Shown: one piece after another, positions 19,943-29,674 of the stretch | How the letters are laid out: each line of letters opens with the position of its first letter | How positions within the stretch are numbered: the stretch's first letter is position 1 | Origin: Elymus sibiricus | Taxonomy: Eukaryota; Streptophyta; Magnoliopsida; Poales; Poaceae | Direction of reading: 5' to 3' | Assembly (NCBI GenBank): GCA_039707655.1 | Contig: CM077667.1 | Coordinates: 547,192,222-547,256,221 of the forward strand | Length of the DNA stretch: 64,000 nucleotides | The notes under the pieces: model-generated | The model's database searches: none | Told to the model about the DNA's origin: nothing | The model's input: only the letters and a program-made list of their open reading frames with translations | Position numbers and translations under genes: made by a program

Positions 19943-22900
19943 ATGAAGATGAGTCGGCAATGGATGTACGATGACCGACGCTCTCCCCAGTTCGTTAATG
20001 GCGTGCATAGTTTTCTGCATGCGGCTGAGGCAAACAAGATGAATGGTTTTATGTGTTGTCCATGTGGTGTCTGTAAGAATGATAAGAATTAATCTAGCTC
20101 AAAAGTCATTCACGTCCACCTGTTTACGTCCGGTTTCATGCGCGGCTATAACTGTTGGACCAAGCACGGAGAAAGAGGGGTTCTAATGGAAGAGAATGAA
20201 GAAGAAGAGGATGATGACAACTATCCTGGGTTCCCTGAATACGATGGTACTACAATGGGGGAAGAGAATGAAGAAGAAGAAGCTGAAGAAGAGGCATCAG
20301 ATGAGCCCGCTGATGATCTTGGTCGGGCCATAGCTGATGCAAAGAGAAACTGCGAAAGTGAAAAGGAGAAGTTGAAGTTGCAGCGCATGTTAGAGGATCA
20401 CAAAAAATTGTTGTACCCAAATTGCGAAGATGGCAACACAAAGCTCGGTACCGCACTGGAATTGCTGCAATGGAAGGCAGAGAATGGTGTATCTGACAAG
20501 GGATTTGGGAAGCAATTGAAAATAATGAAGAAGAAGCTTCCAAAGGACAACGAATTGCATGAGAGTACGTACGAAGCAAAGAAGGTTCTCTGCCCTCTAG
20601 GATTAAAGGTGCAGAAGATACATGCATGCCCTAATGACTGCATCCTCTACCGCGGTGAGGAGTACGAGAATTTGAATGCATGCCCGGTATGCGGTGCATT
20701 GCGGTATAAGATCAGACGAGATGACCCTGGTGATGATGTTGAGGGCGAGCGCCCCAGTTGGAAGAGGGTTCCTTCCAAGGTGATGTGGTATGCTCCTATA
20801 ATACCACGGTTGAAACGACTGTTCAGAAACAAAGAGCATGCCAAGTTGTTGCGATGGCACAAACAAGACCGTAAGAAAGACGGGAAGTTGAGAGTACCCG
20901 CTGATGGGTCGCAGTGGAGAAAAATCAAGAGAAACTGGCCGGACTTTGCAGATGACCCAAGGAACTTATGGTTTGGTTTAAGCGCAGATGGCATTAATCC
21001 TTTTGGGGAGCAGAACAGCAATCATAGCACCTGGCCTGTGACTCTATGTATCTATAACCTTCCTCCTTGGTTGTGCATAAAGCAGAAGTTCATTATGATG
21101 CCAGTGCTCATCCAAGGCCCTAAGCAACCCGGCAATGACATTGATGTGTACCTAAGGCCATTAGTTGATGAACTTTTATAGCTGAGGAATAAAAAAGGTG
21201 TACGTGTGTGGGATGAGCACAAACAGCAGGAATTTGACCTACGAGCGTTGCTGTTTGTAACCATCAATGATTGGCCTGCTCTTAGTAACCTTTTAGGACA
21301 GACAAACAAGGGATACCACGCATGCACGCACTGTTTAGATGAGACTGAAATTATATATTTGGACAAATGCAAGAAGAATGTGTACCTGGGACATCGTCGA
21401 TTTCTTCCGACCAAGCATGCCTTAAGAAAGAAAGGCAAGCATTTCAAAGGTGAGGCAGATCACCGAAAGAAGCCTGTCCTCCATACTCGTGATGATATAC
21501 TTGATATGGTCAAGGATTTACAAGTAATCTTTGGAAAGGGTCTTGGCGGACAATCTGTTCCGAATGACGCTGATGGACACGCCCCCATGTGGAAGAAGAA
21601 ATCTATATTTTGGGAGCTAGAATATTGGAAAGTCCTAGAGGTCCGCTCTGCAATCGACGTGATGCATGTGACAAAGAATCTTTGTGTGAATCTGCTAAGC
21701 TTCCTCGGCATGTATGGGAAGACAAAAGATACACCGGAGGCACGGCAGGACCAGCAACATATGAACGAAAAAGACAGCATGCATCCAAAGCAGTATCAAG
21801 GTCCTGCCAGCTACGCTCTTACCAAAGCAGAGAAGGAAATCTTTTTTGAATGCCTGCTCAGTATGAAGGTCCCGTCTGGCTTCTCGTCGAATATAAAGGG
21901 AATAATAAATATGGCAGAGAAAAAATTCCAGAACTTAAAGTCTCATGACTGCCACGTGATCATGACGCAATTGCTTCCGGTTGCATTGAGGGGGCTTCTA
22001 CCAGAAAATGTTCGATTAGCCACTGTGAAGCTATGTGCATTCCTCAATGCAATTTCTCAAAAGGTAATCGATCCGGAAATCCTACCAAGGTTACAGAATT
22101 ATTTGGTCCAATGTCTTGTCAGTTTCGAGTTGGTATTCCCACCATCCTTCTTCAATATTATGACGCATGTCCTAGTTCACCAAGTCGAAGAGATTGCCAT
22201 TCTGGGTCCTGTATTTCTACACAATATGTTCCCCTTTGAGAGGTTCATGGGAGTCTTAAAGAAATATGTTCGTAACCGTGCTAGGCCAGAAGGAAGCATC
22301 TCCAAGGGCCATGAAACAGAGGAGGTTATTGAGTTTTGTGTTGACTTTCTTCCTGACCTTAAGCCGATTGGTGTTCCTCAATCGCGGCATGAGGGGAGAC
22401 TGCGTGGAAAAGGCACGCTAGGACCAAAATCAATAATATGTAGGGACGGGCATTCTTGGGCGCAAACACACTACACAGTTCTACAAAGTTCTACCTTGGT
22501 GACCCCGTATATCGAGAAACACATGGATATTATACGCTCTAAGAACCCGGACCAGTCTGACCCCTGGATTAAACGTACACACATTGCGGCTTTCGGCGGT
22601 TGGTTGCAAACACATCTCATGAATGACAACATTGTTGAAGATGATCTGTACTTGTTGGCCAGGACACCATCTTCGACAATATTGACTTTCCAAGGGTACG
22701 AGATAAATGGGAATACATTTTACACGATCGCCCAAGATAAAAAGAGCACCAACCAAAACAGTGGTGTCCGCTTTGACGATGCAGCAAACACCAATAGGGA
22801 AAAGGACACATATTATGGTTACATAGAGGAGATATGGGAACTTGACTATGGACGTGATTTTAAGGTCCCTTTGTTCCGGTGCAAATGGGTCAATCTTACA

Positions 22901-23308
22901 GGAGGCGGGGTAATGGTAGACCCACAGTACGGAATGACAACAGTGGATCTCAACAATCTTGGGTACACAGAGGAACCATTCGTCCTAGCCAATGATGTGA
23001 CGCAGGTTTTCTATGGGAAGGACATGTCTACCAAACCGAGAAAAAGAAAAGATAAGGAAGCGGATACATCATATGATGAGCCAAAGCGCCACATAGTTCT
23101 TTCAGGGAAAAGAAACATCGTGGGAGTGGAGGACAAGACAGACATGTCAAAAGATTATGAAAAGTTTGATGAAATTCCTCCCTTCACAGTGAAGACTGAC
23201 CCAAGCATCCTGTCAAATGATGAAGATTGTCCATGGTTACGGCGCAATAAGCAAGGGACACACGCAAAGAAAAAGTTTTATACCCCAAGATCCCACTCTG
23301 GGATGTGA
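19943..23308 (+). pseudogene. CACTA-2 transposase (tnp2 type) with two in-frame stops
   Basis: It has the same protein layout as the CACTA-1 copy, here in one frame throughout. ATG at 19,943 (or 19,949, the more conserved start) leads into the CPCGVC N-terminal motif. An acidic linker follows (20,190-20,320), then the tnp2 core with CPND...CPVCGALRY, SADGINPFGEQ and PGNDIDVYL, the DUF4218-like HNMFPFERFMG and the DUF4216-like VPLFRCKWV near 22,870. It is interrupted only by TAA at 20,090-20,092 and TAG at 21,179-21,181 (CAG in CACTA-1). It is the least damaged transposase here and a good reference for the other copies. It is unlikely to make full-length protein. Confidence 0.93.
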
Positions 23309-23352
23309 TCGGCTTCACCGTCATCACTAATTTCTTCTCTAGTGAGTAGCCA

Positions 23353-23820
23353 GTTTGTACACGAAGTGCATCCAGTTTTTGCCGTAACCCTCTCAACTTT
23401 TTTGCACATGCTATGTGTGTGAAATGATGATACCATGCCAAGTTTCAACCTTTTCAGAGTTCATTTGTACTGCTTTTCAATTTCAGGGTCATTCAGCGCA
23501 AAAAAAAATCATTAAATGCATGAAAAATAGCAAATGAAGTTAGAAAGGGTTGAAATTTGAGGATGTGGCTTTGAATGGTGCATATTGAATGCACAAAAAG
23601 TCTGGAGTTGAAATAAGTTTAAAAAATGAAATGCCTTTGTAACAGATGAGTTTTCGTCCGAAACCCTCACAGTTCGAAGGAGATGGTCCAGTTTGTACAT
23701 GAAGTGCATCCAGTTTTTGCCATAACCCTCTCAACTTTTTTGCACATGCTATGTGTGTGAAATGATGATACCATGGCAAGTTTCAACCTTTTCAGAGTTC
23801 ATTTGTAGTGCTTTTTTAGT
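23353..23820. repeat. 338-bp tandem repeat after the transposase (CACTA-2)
   Basis: GTTTGTACACGAAGTGCATCC at 23,353 recurs at 23,691. The unit matches the 336-bp repeat of CACTA-1, so this tandem structure predates the split of the two subfamilies or is kept by function. Confidence 0.85.
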
Positions 23821-23875
23821 AGAAACAAAAGTAAAAAAATAAAGCAAAAAACAAAAGCAGAAAAATGAAAAAGAC

Positions 23876-23987
23876 CTTTAGTCCCGGTTCGTGTAACCAA
23901 CCGGGACTAAAGAACCTTTAGTCCCGCACCAACCGGGACTAAAGGGTCTTTAGTCCCGGTTCGTGGAACCAACCAGGACTAAAGGTC
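23876..23987. repeat. CACTA-2 internal hairpin array upstream of gene 2
   Basis: Three to four TTTAGTCCCGGTTCGTG/ACCAACCGGGACTAAAG units follow the A-rich block. A TATA-like TACTTAAAC follows at 23,994 and then the GC-rich leader, the same order as in CACTA-1. Confidence 0.85.
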
Positions 23988-23993
23988 TTCACC

Positions 23994-24001
23994 TACTTAA
24001 A
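23994..24001 (+). promoter_or_regulatory. Presumed TATA-like box of CACTA-2 gene-2 promoter
   Basis: TACTTAAA is placed just after the internal array and about 50 bp before a GC-rich leader. It is weaker than TATATAA of CACTA-1 but lies in the same position, and CACTA-3 has the same word (28,319). Confidence 0.4.
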
Positions 24002-24039
24002 CAAAGCGCCTTCCTCCCCAAATCCTTCCCATCTCCCGC

Positions 24040-24820
24040 TCTCGACGATGCCGCCAGGCTGCCCCGCGCGCGCCCTCGACGTCGCGGTTCGGCCGCTCTG
24101 CTCTCCCAAGCGCCTCCCGAGCCCGCGCCGGCGCCGCCACGCTGCCCGCCGCCGCCTCTCCTCCGCGCCGGCGCCACCTCGATCGACGACCGCTGCTCCA
24201 CGCGCCGCCGCGGCCCGAGCCCGCTCCGCCGCCGCTCCTCCCCGCTTCCGGCGTCCTCCTCCATCTCCGGCGCCGCTCCTCCGTCTCCGGCGTCCTCCCC
24301 GCCTCCCTCCGCCCCGACGATCCCGGCCAGTGAGCCTCTCCTCCTCCTTAATTTTGTTCATCTTTTTTTTTCATTTTTAGATGCTTAACTATGTATATGT
24401 ATACAATGTATGTATATATGTATGTATGTATGTTGTAGATGCTTAGTATGTCGGGAGAATATCATACGAAAACCAACATTCGGTGAAAACAGATGAAAAC
24501 CATGAAAAAAAGATGTTTTCAATTTTTGTTGCCACGCAAAATTTCAAGTTTTATTGCTTAGTATGTAGGGATGATGTTTAGTATGTAGGGATGATGTTTT
24601 ATTGCCACGCAAAATTTCAAGTTGAAACACATTACGATATGTGAGCTATGAAAAAGACAAAATCAGTATTGAATAGTATCAAATAGTAATGTCACTATTC
24701 AATGCTGAAATTTGTCCATCTACTGTAGTTGTAAAAGTTTATTAAAATGAGTAGCATAATAAAATGATAATTATTGCATATGAATTTGTTTTCATAAGAA
24801 TTTGTTCTCGACGTCGACGA
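24040..24820 (+). other. GC-rich leader and AT-rich intron-like DNA (CACTA-2)
   Basis: Positions 24,040-24,330 are very GC-rich with Ala/Pro/Arg reading in several frames and end at a GT donor-like CCAGTGAGCC. ATGT microsatellites (24,395-24,435) and AT-rich DNA follow. This is probably an untranslated leader plus intron. I do not support a protein. Confidence 0.45.
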
Positions 24821-24987
24821 TGCCCGGCCAGCATCCTCGTCGTCGACTCGGCGGCGACAACCTGCTAGAGAGGCGCCATGTCCGGGACTGGGCTCCGCCG
24901 GGCTGGCACTGGGAGGTGTTACCTTCCGGGGGGCGCAGCTTGGTGAGGAATCGGGCTCCCGTCGTCGACCCGGAGCTTCTTTGCTAG
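24821..24987 (+). pseudogene. Arg/Trp-rich conserved ORF, truncated by stop (CACTA-2)
   Basis: It starts at ATG 24,821 with MPGQHPRRRLGGDNLLERR and keeps RHVRDWAPPGWHWEVLPSG. A TAG replaces the second Trp codon of the LWW seen in CACTA-3. Sequence similarity to CACTA-3 29,017-29,276 continues past the stop to 25,069, where a deletion begins. Function unknown. Confidence 0.55.
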
Positions 24988-25079
24988 CGGTCGCGGGGGC
25001 CACTATCGGTGCGGAGGCAGCCGGCCCCCGAGGAGGTGGTACGTCGCCGTGTCAGGGAGGAGGACGAGCCGTGTCAGCG

Positions 25080-26354
25080 TAAAGTACAACATCGATGAAA
25101 TCAAAGCAGATGGCGAACCGATTGCTCCTAAAAAGCATGCGGACAAATTTATACGTCAATGCAGAGTTATTGTTAGGGACCAAATCCCGATCACTGTTCA
25201 AGAATGGAATAAGCCAAGGGAAGATCGAGCAGTTAGTTTTGTCGACGAAAGAGCAAAAAATCTGCTTTGGGATACGCTCATGTCACATTTCACCCTATCA
25301 GAGGGTTTCACAGATCTCCAACGGGAGAAAGTCAAGAAGTGTGCTCTTAAGAAGATGGCCACACAATTCCAGACTTGGAAAAAATATTATGGGCCAACTA
25401 CGTCAACGCAGGAAAGATGACTCCAGAATTCACTGGACCACTAGAGAAGGTAAAAGATCACTGGGACTTATTTGTGCAGTTCAAGGAATCGGAAGCAGCT
25501 AAGGAACGGTCAAGAATAAACAAGATAAATGCTGAGAAAAAAAAGTTTCACCATGTTCCAGGGCCAGGTGGCTACAAGACTGGGTTGCCTAAGTGGGATG
25601 AATCTGAGGAAAAGATGATTGCTGCAGGGGTCACTCCAAAAACAGTGGGTTGGCCCGACAGGTGCAGGACTTGGTTTTATGTGCATGGAGGAAAGTTGGA
25701 CCCAAAGACAGGGGAGATTATTGAACAGGCAAGTCTTAAAGAAGCCTCAGACGCTTTACTTGAAGCAATAGAAGAGGCTCGAACGGGGGCGTTCCAGCCC
25801 GAGAGAGAGAACGACGATCTTACACGCTCCCTCAAGAATCCTGAACACCCGGGACGAACACGAGGCAAAGGCGTTGTTCCGTGGGTTGAGGGGTTTGCGG
25901 AGTGCAACGCCAGTTACAGAAGCCGTGGGAGAAAGAAGAAGCAGGATGCAGACCGGCTTCAAAAGGTAGAATCAAAGAACGCGGAGTTGGAACGCGCCTT
26001 CATGCGGCAGCAGGAGCAGATCGACACAATTTGCCAGCAAAGGGCGTCTCAGCGGTAGGAGCGACCAGATCCAGCATTGGATAGTACCATCCCATCTATG
26101 CCGAAAAGCAGCATGGGTTCCACGGGGGTCCCGGCCAATGATGCACTGCTGGCTCGCAACCCCGTGGATGATATCCAAGAGACAACACTTTGTGAGCTAC
26201 ACAGAAAAATGAAGAACATATCCATGAAGGTGGCAGAGGGCTTTGCTTTACCGAATGCACCTGAAGCAACCATCCACGGCAATCCGATTCCACCTGGCTA
26301 TGCTCGTGTCGGGGTGGATGAAGTTATGTCGGGATATGACTCACTAGAGCTTGA
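25080..26354 (+). pseudogene. CACTA-2 gene 2 fragment (plant-transposase domain), frameshifted and truncated
   Basis: Sequence from 25,080 corresponds to CACTA-3 from 30,023 (KYNIDEIKADGEPIAPKKH). The first exon and intron are missing because of an internal deletion. The Ptta/En/Spm-like half is present (QEWNKPRE, ALKKMATQFQTWKK, WPDRCRTWFYVHGG). A frameshift occurs at about 25,377-25,390, in the run of A after CTTGG. A TAG stands at 26,056-26,058. Coding similarity resumes with NPVDDIQETTL and GNPIPPGYARVGVDEV up to 26,354, where the element is cut off. The proline-rich part and the peptidase exons are gone. Confidence 0.85.
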
Positions 26355-26690
26355 AAGAACGGACCTATATGAGCTTTGATTGTAAACTCATAGTCTATGA
26401 GACTTGGGTGATCTCTAGTAAGCTCACGAGTAGACCAGGGAGTACGACGTAAATGCACCAAACCGCGGGGTAGCCTACTGGTAGTCAGGTACTGGTTAAG
26501 ACATTGAGTGAAACCTGTTCACACAAAACTAGCAATTCAAGACATAGTCCATTGTCAAGTTGTGGATGGACGTAGCTTAAAGTTCTAGGCAGAAGTTCAA
26601 CTTAATAGTCTCTGCCGAACCACTGGTATATTAAACAAGTGGTGAGAAAAGGAAAATCTCTAAATTGGTATTTGAGATCTGCTGGGGGAT
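26355..26690 (+). other. Copia-1 3' untranslated region, right piece, with polypurine tract
   Basis: It resumes Copia-1 sequence (ACCTATATGAGCTTTG) and runs to the polypurine tract GCTGGGGGAT (26,681-26,690), immediately before the 3' LTR TG. No coding. Confidence 0.8.
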
Positions 26691-26757
26691 TGTTAGAATA
26701 AATGGGCTTGGCCCATTAACAAACACTAGTAGAAAACAGGGCTTTCGTTCGGAGCAT

Positions 26758-27003
26758 TAGTCCCGGTCGGGTTTTGGACCGGGACTAATGTGACCACTAG
26801 TCCCGGTTCCAATGGCCAGGCTATAGTCCCGGTTCATTTGGGACCTCTAGTCCCGGTTGGTGTTACCAACCAGGACTAATGGGGTCGTGGCAGGGTTGCA
26901 TCAGGCCTGGGCCCCAGCGAGCCCCTTTAGTCCCGGTTGGTATCACCAACCGGGACTAGAAGTGGACCTTTAGTCCTGGTTTGTATCACCAACCGGGACT
27001 AAA
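26758..27003. repeat. CACTA-3 left subterminal hairpin array
   Basis: Units of TAGTCCCGGTTGGTGTTACC and its inverse occur in the same order as in CACTA-2 with scattered substitutions. TATATATA follows at 27,012-27,019. Confidence 0.85.
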
Positions 27004-27011
27004 GATATCCC

Positions 27012-27019
27012 TATATATA
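27012..27019 (+). promoter_or_regulatory. TATA box of CACTA-3 left promoter
   Basis: TATATATA lies at the array edge, equivalent to 18,907 in CACTA-2. With the transposase deleted, the first substantial open exon downstream is the small membrane protein. Confidence 0.65.
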
Positions 27020-27660
27020 GATGCTTCGTCGAGCGCGAGCCCAAGCTCTCCTTTCTCCAGTTTCTCCTTTCTCTCCTCTGTTCTCTTCCCCTTGCTCGAG
27101 CTCATCCTCCATTTTTGCCAAGATTTGTCAAGATTTGAGGCACCCCATCTATCCAAGTGTTCACAAAGGATAGCAACTTTGTCCTTTCATCTCTCATTGC
27201 TAGATTAGCTCGTGCAATGCTCTATAAGAATAGTGATTTGTGGGTTTTAGTTTGGGAGTAATTATGTGGGAATTTATTTGATTTGTATGCAATTTGAGCT
27301 CAAATTAACTTCTTAGTTTGCATATGTGTAGGTGTGGTTTACTTAGTGCCTTCCCGTCCCCGTCCTAACCAGCGTTGATCGCCTGCACCGTCCCGTCGCC
27401 GGCACCACCTTGGTGAGTCTCATGTTCTTATCCTTTTTATATAAAAAAATATTATTTGTATGATTTAGATAGTTAGTTGTATAATTTTCTTACTTGTATG
27501 ATTGTTTGTTATACATAGTGCCATGACTTTGATATCCGTGCCCGTCGGCCCTCGTCCGGTTTATGATTCGGATGTGGTATATTCTCTTTTATAACTATTT
27601 GTTGCGTTTCGTGTTTATGACAATTATGCCCATCAAGTTGACATAGATATTTTTATCTAG

Positions 27661-27966
27661 GAGCTATGTCAACCGGAAATTGCAACCGACCCTCTTGTCG
27701 AGAAGTTAAATTTAGTTGAAAAAGAAAAGGAGTATTTGAAAGAAAAATTGAAAAGAATTGAACAAGAGAAGATTAAATTGGAGTTGTATGTTGCCTATGT
27801 CATCGATGATCACAAGATGAAGATGGATGCAATGCGCTTGAAGATTAGAAAGATTAGAAAATATGCCGTTAATAAAGAGGCTTGGTATCATTATGCTGTT
27901 GGATCAATTATTACCTTAGTTGCGATTTCGATCGCATTTGTTGTTGCATTTAAATGCTTTAGCTAG
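27661..27966 (+). CDS. Small coiled-coil and single-membrane-helix protein exon (CACTA-3)
   Basis: This counterpart of 19,552-19,857 follows the same acceptor-like TTTTATCTAG. It is fully open for about 101 codons to TAG 27,964-27,966. A Glu/Lys coiled-coil segment (EYLKEKLKRIEQEKIKLEL) is followed by KEAWYHYAVGS and a hydrophobic helix (ITLVAISIAFVVAF). Differences from the CACTA-2 copy are mostly conservative (E/Q, M/I, D/Y, SI/AI). It survives although the transposase next to it is gone. Function unknown and upstream exon unclear. Confidence 0.6.
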   Translation, partial: ELCQPEIATDPLVEKLNLVEKEKEYLKEKLKRIEQEKIKLELYVAYVIDDHKMKMDAMRLKIRKIRKYAVNKEAWYHYAVGSIITLVAISIAFVVAFKCFS

Positions 27967-28059
27967 ATAGTTTTATGTTGTTTTATGAGAATAAGTGTGT
28001 ATGAAATTTATGTATGAACTTGTATTAATTTGGTCTTTTCGGTGTTGTGTAATGAAGAT

Positions 28060-28085
28060 GAGTCGGCAATGATACCATGCCAAGT
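28060..28085 (+). other. Transposase deletion junction in CACTA-3
   Basis: The transposase start (ATGAGTCGGCAATG) is joined directly to the 3' tandem-repeat sequence (ATACCATGCCAAG). In CACTA-2 these points are about 3.8 kb apart (19,961 and 23,767) and share the bases ATG, so a microhomology-mediated deletion is likely. Confidence 0.85.
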
Positions 28086-28176
28086 TTCAACCTTTTCAGA
28101 GATCATTTGTACTGCTTTTAGTAGAAACAAAAGTAAAAAATAAAACAAAAAACAAAAGCAGAAAAATGAAAAAGTC

Positions 28177-28310
28177 CTTTAATCCCGGTTGGTTACACGA
28201 ACCGGGACTAAAGAACCTTTAGTCCCGGTTGGTGCGACGCACCGGGACTAAAGGGTCTTTATTCCCGGTGGGTCTTTAGTCCCGGTGCGTGGCACCAACC
28301 AGGACTAAAG
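28177..28310. repeat. CACTA-3 internal hairpin array and gene-2 promoter, first copy
   Basis: TTTAGTCCCGGTTGGTGCG, CACCGGGACTAAAG and related units are followed by TACTTAAAT (28,319-28,327) and a GC-rich leader (28,340-28,680). The same block is repeated at 31,039-31,173. Confidence 0.85.
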
Positions 28311-28339
28311 GTCATGTCCTACTTAAATGGCCTTCCTCC

Positions 28340-29016
28340 CCAAATCTTTCCCATCCCTCCCGCTCTCGACGACGCCGCCAGGCTGCCCCGCGCGCGTTCT
28401 CGATGTCGCCGTCCGGCCGCTCTGCTCCCAAGCGCCACCCGAGCCCGCGCCGGCGCCGCCATGCTGCCCGCCGCCGTCGCTCCTCCACACGCGCCCGCCT
28501 CGGTCGTCAATGACCGCTCCTCCACGTGCCGCCGTGGCCCGATCGCGCGCCGGCGCCGCTCCTCCCCGCCTCCGGCGTCCTCCTCCGTCTCCGGCGCCGC
28601 TCCTCCGTCTCCGGCGCCGCTCCTCCGTCTCCGGCGTCCTCCCCGCCTCCCTCCGCCCCGACGATCCCGGCCGGTGAGCCTCCCCTCCTCCTTAATTTTA
28701 TTCATCTTTTTTTTCATTTTTAGATGCTTAATATGTAGATGTATACAATGTATGTATATATGTATGTATGTATGTTGTAGATGCTTAGTATGTAGATGTA
28801 TACAATGTATGTATGTATGTATGTATGTATGTATGAATAGAAATGTTGTTTAAGTGTGGGTTCTCTATAAAAAGAATGGTTGGATCAATGCTATAAAATG
28901 TTGTTCAAAATCCATCTACTATAGTTGTAAAAGTTTATTAAATATGAGTAGCATAATAAAATGATAATTATTGCATAGGAATTTGTTTTCATAAGAATTT
29001 GTTCTCGACGTCGACG
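28340..29016 (+). other. GC-rich leader and AT-rich intron-like DNA (CACTA-3)
   Basis: The GC-rich leader includes a short tandem of TCCTCCGTCTCCGGCGCCGC (about 28,585-28,640) and ends at a donor-like CCGGTGAGCC. ATGT microsatellites (28,745-28,835) and AT-rich DNA follow. No supportable protein. Confidence 0.45.
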
Positions 29017-29440
29017 ATGCCCGGCCCGCATCCTCGTCGTCGAGTCGGCGGCGACAACCTGCTTGAGAGGCGCCATGTCCGAGACTGGGCTCCGCCGGGC
29101 TGGCACTGGGAGGTGCTACCTTCCGGGGCGCGCAACTTGGTGAGGAATCGGGCTCCCGTCGTCGACCCGGAGCTTCTTTGGTGGCGGTCGCGTGGGCCAC
29201 TATCGGTGCGGAGGCAGCCGGCCCCCGAGGAGGTGGTATGTCGCCATGTCAGGGAGGAGGACGAGCACGTCCGTCGCTACATGGTTGCGTTGGATGTCAG
29301 GTTCTCCAATACCTGGCAGGTTCTTCAGGGATCTCACCCGAGCTATGATCCTGTGATGGTTCCTTCGCTTTGGGTGTCCACCGCCCGTGCCTCAGGAACC
29401 GCGAGTCAACTGGATTATTTGATAATATTCGAGCTGTATT
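29017..29440 (+). CDS. Arg/Trp-rich ORF of unknown function (CACTA-3)
   Basis: This is a 141-codon frame from ATG 29,017 to TAG. It is basic and Trp-rich, with HPRRRVGGDNLLERRHVRDW, APPGWHWEVLPSGAR and a more C-terminal VREEDEHVRRYMVALDVRF. It has high GC while its surroundings are AT-rich. The CACTA-2 copy (24,821 onward) is similar but carries a stop. No family recognised. It may be an exon of gene 2, a separate element gene, or a captured host fragment. Confidence 0.5.
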
Positions 29441-29674
29441 AGTGATGTTATATGATAATATTCAAGATGTATTAGTGATATTTTATTCGATAATATTCGA
29501 TGATGCATTAACTGGATTATTCGAGATGTATTAGTGATATTATATTCGATAATATTCGATGATGCATTAACTGGATTATTCGGTGGCTGACTACTATGAT
29601 TCAGTTTTTGCTTATTGAATGCATTCTAATTTGAATACTAAATTGTTTTATCTTTCTTCTGGATTAGTTAAGTT
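29441..29674. repeat. Short AT-rich duplication before gene 2 (CACTA-3)
   Basis: A block of about 60 bp holding GATAATATTCGATGATGCAT occurs twice (about 29,491 and 29,549), with related words upstream. Non-coding. Confidence 0.6.

Larger units (their letters stand above)
18619..26354 (+). mobile_element. CACTA-2: CACTA transposon lacking its right end
   Basis: It begins CACTAGTAAAAAACAGGGC at 18,619, preceded by ATG as the presumed 3-bp TSD. Its left 1.3 kb closely matches CACTA-3. It holds the left array, TATA box, small membrane ORF, transposase pseudogene (19,943-23,308), tandem repeat, internal array, leader, and gene-2 fragment. At about 26,354, inside gene 2, sequence shared with CACTA-3 (GAGCTTGA) switches to Copia-1 3' untranslated sequence. 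No right TIR or right TSD is present, so a deletion took the right end and perhaps a few bases of Copia-1. It cannot be mobilised as it stands. Confidence 0.92.

Noticed and set aside
23989..24388. Ala/Pro/Arg frames in the CACTA-2 leader
   Set aside because: Several frames on both strands are open because of GC content; no start context or domain, and the region matches a leader.
26338..26352. CACTAG word near the CACTA-2 break as a possible terminus
   Set aside because: The same word occurs inside gene 2 of CACTA-3 (GATATAACTCACTAGAGC), so it is ordinary coding sequence, not an element end.
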